Below, one piece after another: positions 1-7,089 of a DNA stretch of 32,903 nt; the first letter of the stretch is position 1; each line of letters begins with the position of its first letter. The position numbers and the translations under genes are program-made. The notes under the pieces were generated by a model. The model worked only from the letters and a program-made list of their open reading frames with translations. It searched no databases and had not been told where the DNA came from. The stretch covers positions 1 through 32,903 of the forward strand of contig JALHPU010000045.1 of NCBI GenBank assembly GCA_022842325.1, in the 5' to 3' direction. This DNA comes from Sulfuritalea sp. (GTDB lineage Bacteria > Pseudomonadota > Gammaproteobacteria > Burkholderiales > Rhodocyclaceae).

Positions 1-144
1 CGCCGCCGCCAGCAGATCCTGCTGGCTCAAGCCCCGCGCCTTCAGCACGTCCTGCAGCGTGTCCGCCGACCACGCCACCCCCGCCGACAGCCCCAGCCCA
101 GCTGCCAGCAGCAGCGAGGTGGCTTGCTTGTTAAACTGTTTCAT
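1..144 (-). CDS. Exported protein, N-terminus only (possible clade II nitrous oxide reductase NosZ)
   Basis: This is the first 48 codons of a gene that runs off the left edge. The ATG is at 144 and the frame stays open to base 1. The translation begins MKQFNKQATSLLLAAGLGLS and continues through AGVAWSADTL, a clear Sec-type signal peptide with a cleavage site after AWSA and no twin-arginine motif. The mature start, DTLQDVLKARGLSQQDLLAAA, resembles what I recall of the N-terminus of Sec-exported clade II NosZ. The FNR/DNR box upstream and the nearby nir operon also fit a denitrification enzyme. The visible part contains no catalytic residue, so the NosZ identity is an inference; any other secreted redox protein remains possible. 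Confidence 0.6.
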   Translation of the reverse strand, partial: MKQFNKQATSLLLAAGLGLSAGVAWSADTLQDVLKARGLSQQDLLAAA

Positions 145-276
145 GTTGTCGCTCCCATTCCGGTTGATACTGCTCTGTGACTGCTTCCGATGCTTCCAAC
201 TTGCGCCCGCTGCTGCGGCAATTCGCCACTGCGGCAATTTGTCGCACATTTGACTCCACACCCGGCAGCCTTGGCC

Positions 277-290
277 TTGATGTGAATCAA
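277..290. promoter_or_regulatory. FNR/DNR-type binding site
   Basis: The sequence TTGATGTGAATCAA matches the consensus TTGAT-N4-ATCAA in all ten arm positions. It lies in the 221-bp gap between two divergent genes, about 133 bp before the ATG at 144 and 75 bp before the ATG at 366, so it could serve either or both. Control by an FNR, DNR or ANR-type regulator under low oxygen or NO is inferred from the motif. Confidence 0.8.
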
Positions 291-365
291 ACGGTGGCGT
301 GTATCGGTTCCGCATGCCGATCAAATCAGCATATGAGCGCATAAGCTCCGCGACTGCAGCAGGCG

Positions 366-836
366 ATGAAGCTCAGCAAGCCCAACCTGATCAACCTGGC
401 GATGATTCTTGCATTGGCCACCCTGGCGGTCATCGGCTACCGCTTTTCGCCGCTGCTGCTGCCCAAGGCGGATGTCACGGGCCTGGCCGAACCCGGCTGC
501 GACCTGCAACGACGGCCCTGCACCGCCACTCTGCCGGGCGGTGCGCGCCTCGAGCTGTCGATCACGCCGCGCCCGATTCCGTTTCTGCAAGACCTGCGCG
601 TTGAAGTCACCATCAGCGGCATCGAAGCGGCAACTGTGGCAGTGGATTTTTCCGGCGCGAGCATGAACATGGGCTACAACCGCACTGCACTGGTTGCTGC
701 CGGCACCGGTCGCTACGCCGGCGAGGCTTCGCTGCCGGTCTGCGTGTCCGGCAGCATGACCTGGGTGGCGACGGTCATGATCGAAACCGGCAAGCAGCGG
801 ATCGCGGTGCCCTACAAGTTCGACGTCGGACACTGA
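366..836 (+). CDS. Membrane-anchored periplasmic protein of unknown function (YtkA/FixH-like)
   Basis: The product is 156 aa with one N-terminal membrane segment (about residues 9-28) and a periplasmic domain of about 125 residues. The domain is rich in beta-strand patterns and contains a conserved-looking stretch, FSGASMNMGYNRTAL, followed by a second strand pair ending in VPYKFDV. This layout recalls the small Ig-like YtkA/FixH proteins that accompany copper enzymes and cytochrome oxidases, but I cannot assign it firmly. Four cysteines or methionines near the middle (Met in SMNMGY; Cys in PVCVSG) could bind copper, which is speculation. It is divergent from the putative nosZ-like gene, shares the FNR/DNR box at 277-290, and converges on regA with only a 33-bp gap. 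Confidence 0.7.
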   Translation: MKLSKPNLINLAMILALATLAVIGYRFSPLLLPKADVTGLAEPGCDLQRRPCTATLPGGARLELSITPRPIPFLQDLRVEVTISGIEAATVAVDFSGASMNMGYNRTALVAAGTGRYAGEASLPVCVSGSMTWVATVMIETGKQRIAVPYKFDVGH

Positions 837-869
837 GCACGGCCGGTGCAGCCGCTGCGCGGTCTCCGG

Positions 870-1409
870 CTATTGCCGGGCCGGCCGCTTCAGCAACTTG
901 CGCTGCAAGGTGCGCCGATGCATGTTGAGCGCCCTTGCGGTCGCCGAAATGTTGCCCTGGTGCTCGCGCAGCACGCGCTGGATGTGTTCCCACTCCATGC
1001 GATCCACCGACATCGGCGCCTGCGACACCGCGGCCGGCACAGCGTGTTCCGCCTCAAGCGTGTGGCCGAAGGCCCGCAACAGGGTATCGACGTCTACCGG
1101 CTTGGCCAGGTATTGCACTGCCCCCAGCTTGATTGCATCGACTGCCGTGCTGATGCTGGCGTAGCCGGTAAGGACGACTATCCGGCACGCGGGATTGATT
1201 TCCAGCAAAGGCTGGATCAGACCGAGACCGCTTTCGCCGGCGAGATTCAGATCCAGTACCACCCTTGCCGGCGCAGCCGCCCTGGCCTGGTCGAGCGCCG
1301 CCTGCGCGGTCCTTGCCACTTCGGCGGCATGGCCCCGCCGCTTCAGTGCGCGCAGCAGGGTAGCGCCAAAGGTTTCGTCGTCTTCGACAATCAGCATGCT
1401 GTCGCTCAT
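870..1409 (-). CDS. regA: RegA/PrrA-type redox response regulator
   Basis: The protein is 179 aa. It has a receiver domain with acidic pocket D10-D11, phospho-acceptor D53, T81 and K103 (in YLAKPVD). A linker leads to a C-terminal Fis-type helix-turn-helix (about 135-179) ending RALNMHRRTLQRKLLKRPARQ, the hallmark of the RegA/PrrA/ActR/RoxR family. These regulators control respiration, denitrification and carbon fixation genes in response to redox state. The open frame extends upstream to 1610, but that part overlaps regB; the ATG at 1409 has a GGAA ribosome site and gives the normal family length. It lies 19 bp downstream of regB and is surely co-transcribed with it. Confidence 0.93.
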   Translation of the reverse strand: MSDSMLIVEDDETFGATLLRALKRRGHAAEVARTAQAALDQARAAAPARVVLDLNLAGESGLGLIQPLLEINPACRIVVLTGYASISTAVDAIKLGAVQYLAKPVDVDTLLRAFGHTLEAEHAVPAAVSQAPMSVDRMEWEHIQRVLREHQGNISATARALNMHRRTLQRKLLKRPARQ

Positions 1410-1428
1410 GGCGTTTCCATTGAAATTT

Positions 1429-2691
1429 TCATGTCCCGGGCTGGCGCGCAACCGGCAGCTCGATGGTGGCCCGGCCGCCGCCTCCGGGGGGATTCTCCAG
1501 CAGGATGCGGCCGCCGAGGCGCTCGATGGCGGAAAACGCCAGCAACAGCCCGATGCCGGCACCGCCGCTGCGCGCCGCCAGGGGGGCGCGACCGGCCTGG
1601 CGCAGCACATCGGCGGGAAACCCGGGGCCGCGGTCGCTGATCACGATCGCAATCTTCGCCGGATCCTGTGCCAGGGTGATGTCGATTTGCGCGCCGTCGG
1701 CATCCGCCGCGTTGTTGAGCAGGTTCACCAGGGCCTGCTCCAGCGTCGGCTCGGTGGCGATCTGCGCCGCAGTTCCCTTAACTGTCAGGCAGCTGGTCGC
1801 GTGCGGCCGCATGGTGTGCCAACGCAGGCGGACGCCCTCCAGCCACGCCGCGGCATCCTGGGCCTGCAACTGCTCCGGCCGCAGCGTTCCGGCACGGGCC
1901 GCCAGGCTGCTGATGATGCCCTTGCAGAGGGTGATCTGCTCCTGCGCCAGCGCCAGGTCATCACGCGCCGCGGCATCGAGGCCGGCATCGCGCTCGAGTT
2001 CGCCAACCAGCACGGCGATGGTCGCGAGCGGCGTACCCAACTCGTGCGCAGCGCCGGCGGCCATGGCCCCCAGCGCCACCACGCGCTCGTCGCGCAATGC
2101 CTGCTCGCGTGCCGCCGCGAGGCGGCTGTCGCGTTCGCGAATCGACGCCGTCATGCGCGCCACGAACCAGGCGATCATCGCCGCGGAAACCACGAAGGTC
2201 AGCCACATGCCCGCCAGATGCAGGCGCGTCGCGCGTTCGGTGTCGGCCACGGCGAGCGGCAGGAACTGCCACATCAGCACGGAATACAGCACGACGGCGA
2301 GGATCGCGATGGCAGCGGTCAGGATGCCGGGCAAGGACAGTGCGGCGACGGCGACCGGTATCAGCAGGAACGAGATCAGCGGATTGGCGGCGCCTCCCGA
2401 CAGATAGAGGAGGATGCCCAGGGCCACCAGATCGACGCACAGCTGGCCGAACAGCTCACTGGCGCCCACCGGCTCGTCGCTTCGCGCACGCCATCCGACC
2501 AGGGCGTTGAAGCCCGCCATCAGCGCGACGACGGCGAACATGGGCAGTTGCGGCAGGGCGATATCGAGCAAAGTCGGCGCCGACGACACGGCGATTGCCA
2601 GCGCCGCCAGCAACCACCAGCGCAGGATTACGGCGCGGCGCTGGTTGAGCCGCAGGTTGGAAGCCTCTTGGGCTGGACTAAAATCTGTCAT
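1429..2691 (-). CDS. regB: RegB/PrrB-type redox sensor histidine kinase
   Basis: The protein is 420 aa. About six membrane helices fill residues 22-178, followed by a kinase core. The heptapeptide GGAANPL (99-105) matches the family's quinone-sensing GGxxNPF box except for the last residue. The H-box GAAHELGTPLATI places the phosphorylated His at 216, again typical of RegB. C256, in ITLCKGII, corresponds to the redox-active Cys described in RegB. The N-box (LVNLLNNAADA, from 321), DRGPGFP and GGAGIGLLLA complete the ATPase. RegB signals a reduced quinone pool or low oxygen to RegA. It heads a regB-regA operon flanked by denitrification genes, which supports a role in their control. Confidence 0.94.
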   Translation of the reverse strand: MTDFSPAQEASNLRLNQRRAVILRWWLLAALAIAVSSAPTLLDIALPQLPMFAVVALMAGFNALVGWRARSDEPVGASELFGQLCVDLVALGILLYLSGGAANPLISFLLIPVAVAALSLPGILTAAIAILAVVLYSVLMWQFLPLAVADTERATRLHLAGMWLTFVVSAAMIAWFVARMTASIRERDSRLAAAREQALRDERVVALGAMAAGAAHELGTPLATIAVLVGELERDAGLDAAARDDLALAQEQITLCKGIISSLAARAGTLRPEQLQAQDAAAWLEGVRLRWHTMRPHATSCLTVKGTAAQIATEPTLEQALVNLLNNAADADGAQIDITLAQDPAKIAIVISDRGPGFPADVLRQAGRAPLAARSGGAGIGLLLAFSAIERLGGRILLENPPGGGGRATIELPVARQPGT

Positions 2692-2702
2692 GCACGGATT
2701 AT

Positions 2703-2716
2703 CCGATACAGATCAA
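2703..2716. promoter_or_regulatory. Possible FNR/DNR-type site upstream of the c4-like cytochrome
   Basis: CCGATACAGATCAA has one perfect half-site (ATCAA) and three of five bases (GAT) in the other. It ends 61 bp before the cytochrome ATG at 2778, a workable distance for an activator. It also lies only 12 bp from the regB start codon, so action on regB seems less likely. The match is partial and unproven. Confidence 0.35.
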
Positions 2717-2777
2717 GGAAAAGCTCACGCGACCCCTGCGACAATGCGTCGCATCACCAACGTCATGGATTGAAGCA

Positions 2778-3431
2778 ATGCGGATACGTTTTTTACTTGC
2801 GCTGTTGATGCTGTGTATCGGCAGCATCGCATCGGCCCAGAATCTCGAAAAAGGCAAGGAGATCAACGCAACCTGCGCCGGCTGCCACGGCGAGTTCGGC
2901 CAGGGCGGCTCGCGCGGCGAATACCCGCGCCTCGGCGGCCTCGGCGTCAAGTACCTCGAGTCGCAGCTCAAGGCCTTCCGCGCCCGCACCCGCATCAACA
3001 TTCCGATGTATCCCTACACCCAGGAACGCGAGCTGCCGGACGAGGACATCAGGGATGTCGCCGCTTACCTGGCCTCGATCGAACTGCCGACCAAATGGCC
3101 GGTATTCAAGGACAGCGACGATGCGCTGACGCGCCTGACCATGACCGAGCGCGTCATGATCATTCCGCGCGTGCCGGGCAACCTCGCCAATGGCGAAGCG
3201 ATCTATCAGAAGCAGTGCCATACCTGCCACGGCAAGACCGGCATGGGGCGCGGCATGTTCCCGATGCTGGTCGGCCAGTACACCAGCTACCTGAAACGGC
3301 AGATGGACAAATACGTCAAGGGCGAACGGCCGCACGACGAAGAAGCGATTGGCGGCGTGCTCAACAAGCTCAAGGAAGAGGACATGCAGGACATCCTGGC
3401 TTACATCACCACCCTGCAGGAACAGCAGTAA
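2778..3431 (+). CDS. Diheme cytochrome c (c4-like), periplasmic
   Basis: The protein is 217 aa with a signal peptide (about 1-20, cleavage after ASA). It has two class I cytochrome c domains with heme motifs CAGCH (33-37) and CHTCH (147-151). The first domain's ESQLKAFRA and the second's SYLKRQMDKYVKG are characteristic of the c4/c553 family, and Met residues such as those in INIPMYPY and GMGRGMFPM are candidate axial ligands. Such proteins shuttle electrons from the bc1 complex to terminal reductases or oxidases. Its place between regBA and the nir operon, with a possible FNR-like site upstream, suggests service to denitrification, but a role with cytochrome oxidase is equally open. It converges on nirH. 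Confidence 0.9.
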   Translation: MRIRFLLALLMLCIGSIASAQNLEKGKEINATCAGCHGEFGQGGSRGEYPRLGGLGVKYLESQLKAFRARTRINIPMYPYTQERELPDEDIRDVAAYLASIELPTKWPVFKDSDDALTRLTMTERVMIIPRVPGNLANGEAIYQKQCHTCHGKTGMGRGMFPMLVGQYTSYLKRQMDKYVKGERPHDEEAIGGVLNKLKEEDMQDILAYITTLQEQQ

Positions 3432-3451
3432 GAATCGAAAAGCGGCATATA

Positions 3452-3588
3452 GGCCCGCCCCTCCCATCCGCTGCGCGGCCCACGGCCGACTTTGCACAGC
3501 CAGCCGGCTGCGGCCGCACACCGCATGCGGTGCGAAACCCCGCCTCGTCCCCTCGCGGGGAGGCTACTATCCGGCTCACTGCGCTCGA
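3452..3588 (-). repeat. Dispersed intergenic repeat, long copy (with 21315-21392)
   Basis: Read on the minus strand, this stretch shares three blocks with the gap between ttrC and ttrA. These are a TCGAGCGCAG(T/C)GAGCCG block (3572-3588), a 21-bp exact block containing CCTCCCCGCGAGGGGA (3549-3569), and an 18-bp exact block GGATGGGAGGGGCGGGCC (3452-3469). About 80 bp separate the last two blocks here, whereas they adjoin in the other copy. It fills most of the 194-bp gap between the convergent cytochrome gene and nirH. Confidence 0.75.
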
Positions 3589-3625
3589 TATCGCCACCGA
3601 CCCATCCTGGCGTTCCACGTTAACC

Positions 3626-4123
3626 TCAGCCGGAAATCCGCAGGCCGGTCTTCTTCAGGATCGCCGTGCTGTAGAGGATGTCATGGGCGCGGCAGGCGTC
3701 ACCCAGCAGGGCGGCGATCTCCGCCACGCGAGCGGCGACTTCCTCGCGATTCTGGCTATGCACCATGGCGAACAGGTTGTAGGGCCAGTCCGGCAGACGG
3801 CGCGGACGCCGATAACAGTGGGTGACAAAGGCCAGCGCCCCGACCTTGGCACCCATCTCGTCGATCCTATCGTCATCGACATCCCACACCGACATGCCGT
3901 TGGCGGTGTAGCCGATCGCATAGTGGTTGGGCACCGCGCCGATGCGGCGAATGACGCCGGTATCGAGCATGCGCCGCAGGCGGGCGATCACCTCGTCGCC
4001 GCCGATGCCGAGTTGGCCGCCGATCGCATCGTAGGGCCGCGCCACGCGCGGCAGGCCGCCCTGGGTGGCGACGATCAGGCGCCGGTCGAGGGCGTCGAGT
4101 TCGGGCGTGACCGCCTCAGGCAT
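3626..4123 (-). CDS. nirH: Siroheme decarboxylase subunit NirH
   Basis: The protein is 165 aa and belongs to the Lrp/AsnC-like siroheme decarboxylase family. With NirD, NirL and NirG it converts siroheme to 12,18-didecarboxysiroheme, a step in heme d1 synthesis in the cytoplasm. An N-terminal winged helix (about 10-60) precedes the ligand domain, which has the NirH/NirD-type signature VTHCYRRPRRLPDWPYNLFAMVH. The ATG at 4123 lies inside the end of nirG (8-bp overlap), giving translational coupling. It is the last gene of the nir operon here; downstream come a dispersed repeat and a convergent cytochrome rather than nirJ. The nirH versus nirD label follows from position at the operon end and length. 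Confidence 0.9.
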   Translation of the reverse strand: MPEAVTPELDALDRRLIVATQGGLPRVARPYDAIGGQLGIGGDEVIARLRRMLDTGVIRRIGAVPNHYAIGYTANGMSVWDVDDDRIDEMGAKVGALAFVTHCYRRPRRLPDWPYNLFAMVHSQNREEVAARVAEIAALLGDACRAHDILYSTAILKKTGLRISG

Positions 4124-4586
4124 GGAGCTTCATCTCGACGAAGTACTCGCGTTCCTTGGGGAAAGGAAAGACCGGCAAGCCGGTCGCTGCCTCGATCGCC
4201 GCGACGGCCTCGCCAATGCCCTGCGGCGTGGCGGTGGCCAGCACGAACCACATGTTGAGGACATGCTCGCGACGGTAGTTGTGCGCCACTTCGGTAAAGG
4301 CGTTTACCTGCGCCGCGACACGGTCGAAGTCCGGCTCCGGCACCTTCATCGCCGCCAGCACGAAGGCGCCGCCGGCGCGCTCGATCTGGAACATCGGGCC
4401 GAAGCGCGTCAGCACGCGACGCTCAAGCAGCGCATCGAGACGGCGCAGCAACTTTGCTTCGGTGAGACCCAATGTCTCAGCCACCTCGCGATAGGGCTCG
4501 GACACCAGCGGGAAATCGCCCTGCAGCGCGTTGATCAGCTTACGGTCGACCGCGTCCAGCGGCGTCGGCGATGCCTGCTCAGGCAT
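4116..4586 (-). CDS. nirG: Siroheme decarboxylase subunit NirG
   Basis: The protein is 156 aa and Lrp/AsnC-like. It has a DAVDRKLINALQGDFPLVSEPY winged-helix start and a C-terminal domain with the NirL/NirG-type signature HNYRREHVLNMWFVLAT and the ending PKEREYFVEMKL. It acts with NirH, NirD and NirL in siroheme decarboxylation for heme d1. The frame is open upstream to 4697, but that part overlaps nirDL and is Arg/Ser/Pro-rich. The ATG at 4586 overlaps the nirDL stop by 8 bp and gives the normal length. Its first nine bases (ATGCCTGAG) are identical to those of nirH, so both junctions have the same ATGCCTGA overlap. Confidence 0.9.
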   Translation of the reverse strand: MPEQASPTPLDAVDRKLINALQGDFPLVSEPYREVAETLGLTEAKLLRRLDALLERRVLTRFGPMFQIERAGGAFVLAAMKVPEPDFDRVAAQVNAFTEVAHNYRREHVLNMWFVLATATPQGIGEAVAAIEAATGLPVFPFPKEREYFVEMKLHA

Positions 4587-5589
4587 CGGCGGCGGCTTTC
4601 GCGGCGCCAGCGGGTGCCGCGGTCTCGGCGAAATAGCGCGCGCCGCACTGCTTGAAGCGGCGCGTCGAGAACAGCGCATTGCCGGGCCGCCCGGCAATGC
4701 GGCCGAGGCGTTCGATCACCGGCTGCGCGTCCTCACGCGAACGGCCATGGACCATGCAATACAGGTTATAGGGCCAGTCCGGCAGGCTGCGCGTGCGGCG
4801 GTAGCAAAGCGTGACGCCGGGCTCGGCGGCCAGCTGCAGGCCGACGCGATCAACCTCGGCATCGGGCAGGTCGAACACCACCATGGCATTGGCGCGATAG
4901 CCCAGTTCATGATGGCGCACCACGACGCCGAAACGCTTGATCAGGCCCTCGTCGAGCCAGCCGGAAATGCGCGCCAGCACCTCGGCCTGGTTCATGCCGA
5001 CGCGTTCGCCGAGGCGGGCAAAGGGCTGCGGCACCAGTTCCAGCCCCGGCTGCAGTGAGGCGATCAGGCGCTTTTCGGCGGCGTCGGGTTCGCGTGCCGG
5101 TGTGCCGGCGGCTGGCACCGGCGCCTTGTGCGCCGAATGCAGGTCGAAGCCGAGGTCGATGTGGTACTCGTTTTCGAGCGGCAGCGAAATCACCCGGCAG
5201 CCGGTCTCCTGCTCGATGGCGCGCAGGGTCTGCGCCAGCGTCGCCTGGTCGGCGGCAGTGGCGACGAACCAGAGGTTGTAGCGATGCTCGCGCTGGTAGT
5301 TGTGATTGACTTCCGGCCGCGCGCTGACCAGTGCCGCGATGCGTTCGATCTCCCCGGCCGGTGCGGCGAGCGCTGCCAGGGTCGAGGCGCCGAAGCGGCG
5401 CGGTGCGAGCACGGCGCCGACGCGGCTGATGGCGCCGCGGTGCTGCAGGCGCTGCAGGGTGGCGAGTACCGCCGTCTCGTCAGCGCCGACTTTCGTACCT
5501 AATTGCGCGAAGGGTTGCGCGACGATCGGGAAATCGCGCTGCCAGTCGTTGAGCAGGGAAAACTCGAGCGGGCTGTAGGGCGAGTCCAT
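4579..5589 (-). CDS. nirD: Fused siroheme decarboxylase NirDL
   Basis: The protein is 336 aa, twice the length of a single subunit. The first half (about 1-150) has the signature HNYQREHRYNLWFVATA and the ending PLENEYHIDLGF, as in NirL/NirG. A linker rich in Ala and Pro (about 153-167) leads to a second half (about 168-320) with LCYRRTRSLPDWPYNLYCMVHG, as in NirD/NirH. The fused form is known in several denitrifiers and is called NirDL. It provides both partner types of the siroheme decarboxylase in one chain. The gene starts one base after the nirF stop (TGACATG), so it is translationally coupled. The last 16 residues are Ala-rich and probably disordered. Confidence 0.92.
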   Translation of the reverse strand: MDSPYSPLEFSLLNDWQRDFPIVAQPFAQLGTKVGADETAVLATLQRLQHRGAISRVGAVLAPRRFGASTLAALAAPAGEIERIAALVSARPEVNHNYQREHRYNLWFVATAADQATLAQTLRAIEQETGCRVISLPLENEYHIDLGFDLHSAHKAPVPAAGTPAREPDAAEKRLIASLQPGLELVPQPFARLGERVGMNQAEVLARISGWLDEGLIKRFGVVVRHHELGYRANAMVVFDLPDAEVDRVGLQLAAEPGVTLCYRRTRSLPDWPYNLYCMVHGRSREDAQPVIERLGRIAGRPGNALFSTRRFKQCGARYFAETAAPAGAAKAAADA

Positions 5590-5590
5590 G

Positions 5591-6766
5591 TCAGAAACCT
5601 ATGCGTGCGGCACGGCTGGTGAAGAAGATGCCCGAGGGGGCATCCGCGGCAATCTCGCCGAGTCGGGTGAAGTTCCGCGTGTCGTAGATCACCACACGAT
5701 TGTCGTCGCGCGCCGAGAGCCAGACGGCTTCGCCGCGCGGTGTGAATTCCATGTGCAGCACCGCCTTGCCCGGCTGCAGGGTCTGCACCACTTTTCCGCT
5801 CAGGGTATCGATCACCTGCACCCAGCCGTTGTCGGGGAAGGCGAAGTTCACCCAGACCTGGCGCCCGTCAGGACTGGCGATGACGAACACCGGCTGGCCC
5901 TTGACCCCGACGCGTCCGGTTTCCTGCCAGGTCGTCGCGTCGGCCACCAGCACTTCATGGCGGCCGATCGCCGGCAGCCAGGCGCGACCTGCGGCGACCG
6001 ACCAGCCGCGCAGATGCGGCATCTTGAACACCGGCAGTTTCTCTTCGCCGCGGCCGTATTTTTCGAGGATCTTGCGCGCGCCCTTTTCCGGCTGCCAGAG
6101 GTCGAGCAGCGCGATGCCGTCCTCGCCGAACAGCCCGGCCAGGTAGTGGCGGCCGTTAGGCGTCACCAGTCCGTCATAGGGCTGCTGACCGGCCGGGTAG
6201 CGCTTGGTGACCGGCTTCCTCGGCTCGGAGAAATCGCTGACCCAGATTTCGCCGCCGTCCAACAGCGCGTAGGCAAACTTGTTGCCCGGCACGTCGGCCA
6301 GACCGACCACTTTGGAGTACTGGCCCGGAGCATATTCGGCCGGCACTTCGGAGAGCAGTTCCAGCGTGTCCGAGTCGAATGCCTTGATTCCCCCCGGGGT
6401 GTAGTTCTGCGCGACGACGATGCGGCCGTCCTGGGAGATCGAGCCGCCGATGGCATTGCCGGACTGGATGATGCGCTTGACGATGCGCGCTTCGAGCAGG
6501 TCGATCTTGGTCAGGCCGCCGTCGCGACCGAAGATGAAGGCGTAGCGCCCATCGCGCGAGTACACCACCGAGGCGTGCGACAGGTCGCCGAGGCCGCCGA
6601 TGCGGGCGTAAGCGTCCCGACTGGAGGTATTCACCAGCGTGACATGGCCGCTGGCGCGTTCGATGACCAGGCCGAGATCGCCGGTGCCGCGCAACGGTAC
6701 GCCGGCGCAGGCGCCGAGCATCAGCGCCAGCAGACCGAGCAGCAGGGTTTGCACAGTGCGCCTCAT
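5591..6766 (-). CDS. nirF: Heme d1 biosynthesis protein NirF (lipoprotein)
   Basis: The protein is 391 aa with a lipoprotein signal peptide: LMLGAC places the lipidated Cys at 20. The rest is a beta-propeller related to the d1 domain of NirS, with repeated blade motifs such as VVYSRDGRYAFIFGRDGGLTKIDLL and SPDGRQVWVNFAFPDNGWVQVID. NirF acts in the periplasm at a late step of heme d1 synthesis or insertion. The open frame extends to 6970, but that part overlaps nirC. The ATG at 6766 overlaps the nirC stop (ATGA) and gives a proper signal sequence. It lies between nirC and nirDL, the same order as in P. stutzeri. Confidence 0.94.
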   Translation of the reverse strand: MRRTVQTLLLGLLALMLGACAGVPLRGTGDLGLVIERASGHVTLVNTSSRDAYARIGGLGDLSHASVVYSRDGRYAFIFGRDGGLTKIDLLEARIVKRIIQSGNAIGGSISQDGRIVVAQNYTPGGIKAFDSDTLELLSEVPAEYAPGQYSKVVGLADVPGNKFAYALLDGGEIWVSDFSEPRKPVTKRYPAGQQPYDGLVTPNGRHYLAGLFGEDGIALLDLWQPEKGARKILEKYGRGEEKLPVFKMPHLRGWSVAAGRAWLPAIGRHEVLVADATTWQETGRVGVKGQPVFVIASPDGRQVWVNFAFPDNGWVQVIDTLSGKVVQTLQPGKAVLHMEFTPRGEAVWLSARDDNRVVIYDTRNFTRLGEIAADAPSGIFFTSRAARIGF

Positions 6767-7089
6767 TGCGGAAATCCCGTCATGAGCCTGGCCACGATCC
6801 ACTGTGCGTCGTCTTCGGCGAGGAAGCGGTGCCAGGGCGGCATCGGCGTGCCGGGACGGCCGCCGATGATGGTAGCGACCAGGCCTTCCACCGGTTTGTC
6901 GGCCAGCGTCGCCGGCAGCAGCGCCGGACCGAGTCCGCCCTGTAGGGTCATGCCATGACAGGAACCGCAATCCTGGCGCACCAGGTGGATAAGTTCCTTC
7001 TGCCGCGCCGGAGACGGCTCGCCGGCAGCCGGCAGCGCCAGCCCCAGAAGACCCATCGACACGGCAAGAAATGCGCCTCTACTCGACAA
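6763..7089 (-). CDS. nirC: Small monoheme cytochrome c NirC
   Basis: The protein is 108 aa with a signal peptide (about 1-23) and one heme motif, CGSCH (41-45). A Met-rich C-terminal region (GGRPGTPMPPWHRFL) holds a likely axial Met. NirC is a periplasmic cytochrome of nir operons that can donate electrons to NirS and may help heme d1 maturation. The best start is TTG at 7089: it lies inside the last codons of the cupredoxin gene, is preceded by AAAGGG, and yields an Arg-containing signal peptide. The next in-frame ATG (residue 12) would give a signal with no basic residue. The gene overlaps its upstream neighbour by 11 bp and nirF by 4 bp. Confidence 0.9.
   Translation of the reverse strand: MSSRGAFLAVSMGLLGLALPAAGEPSPARQKELIHLVRQDCGSCHGMTLQGGLGPALLPATLADKPVEGLVATIIGGRPGTPMPPWHRFLAEDDAQWIVARLMTGFPQ

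Noticed and set aside
59..253. 64-codon plus-strand open frame at the left edge
   Set aside because: It overlaps a signal-peptide-coding start on the other strand and has no ribosome site or family features.
4587..4697. Upstream extension of nirG to 4697
   Set aside because: The extension lies within nirDL and is Arg/Ser/Pro-rich; the overlapping ATG at 4586 matches the normal subunit length.
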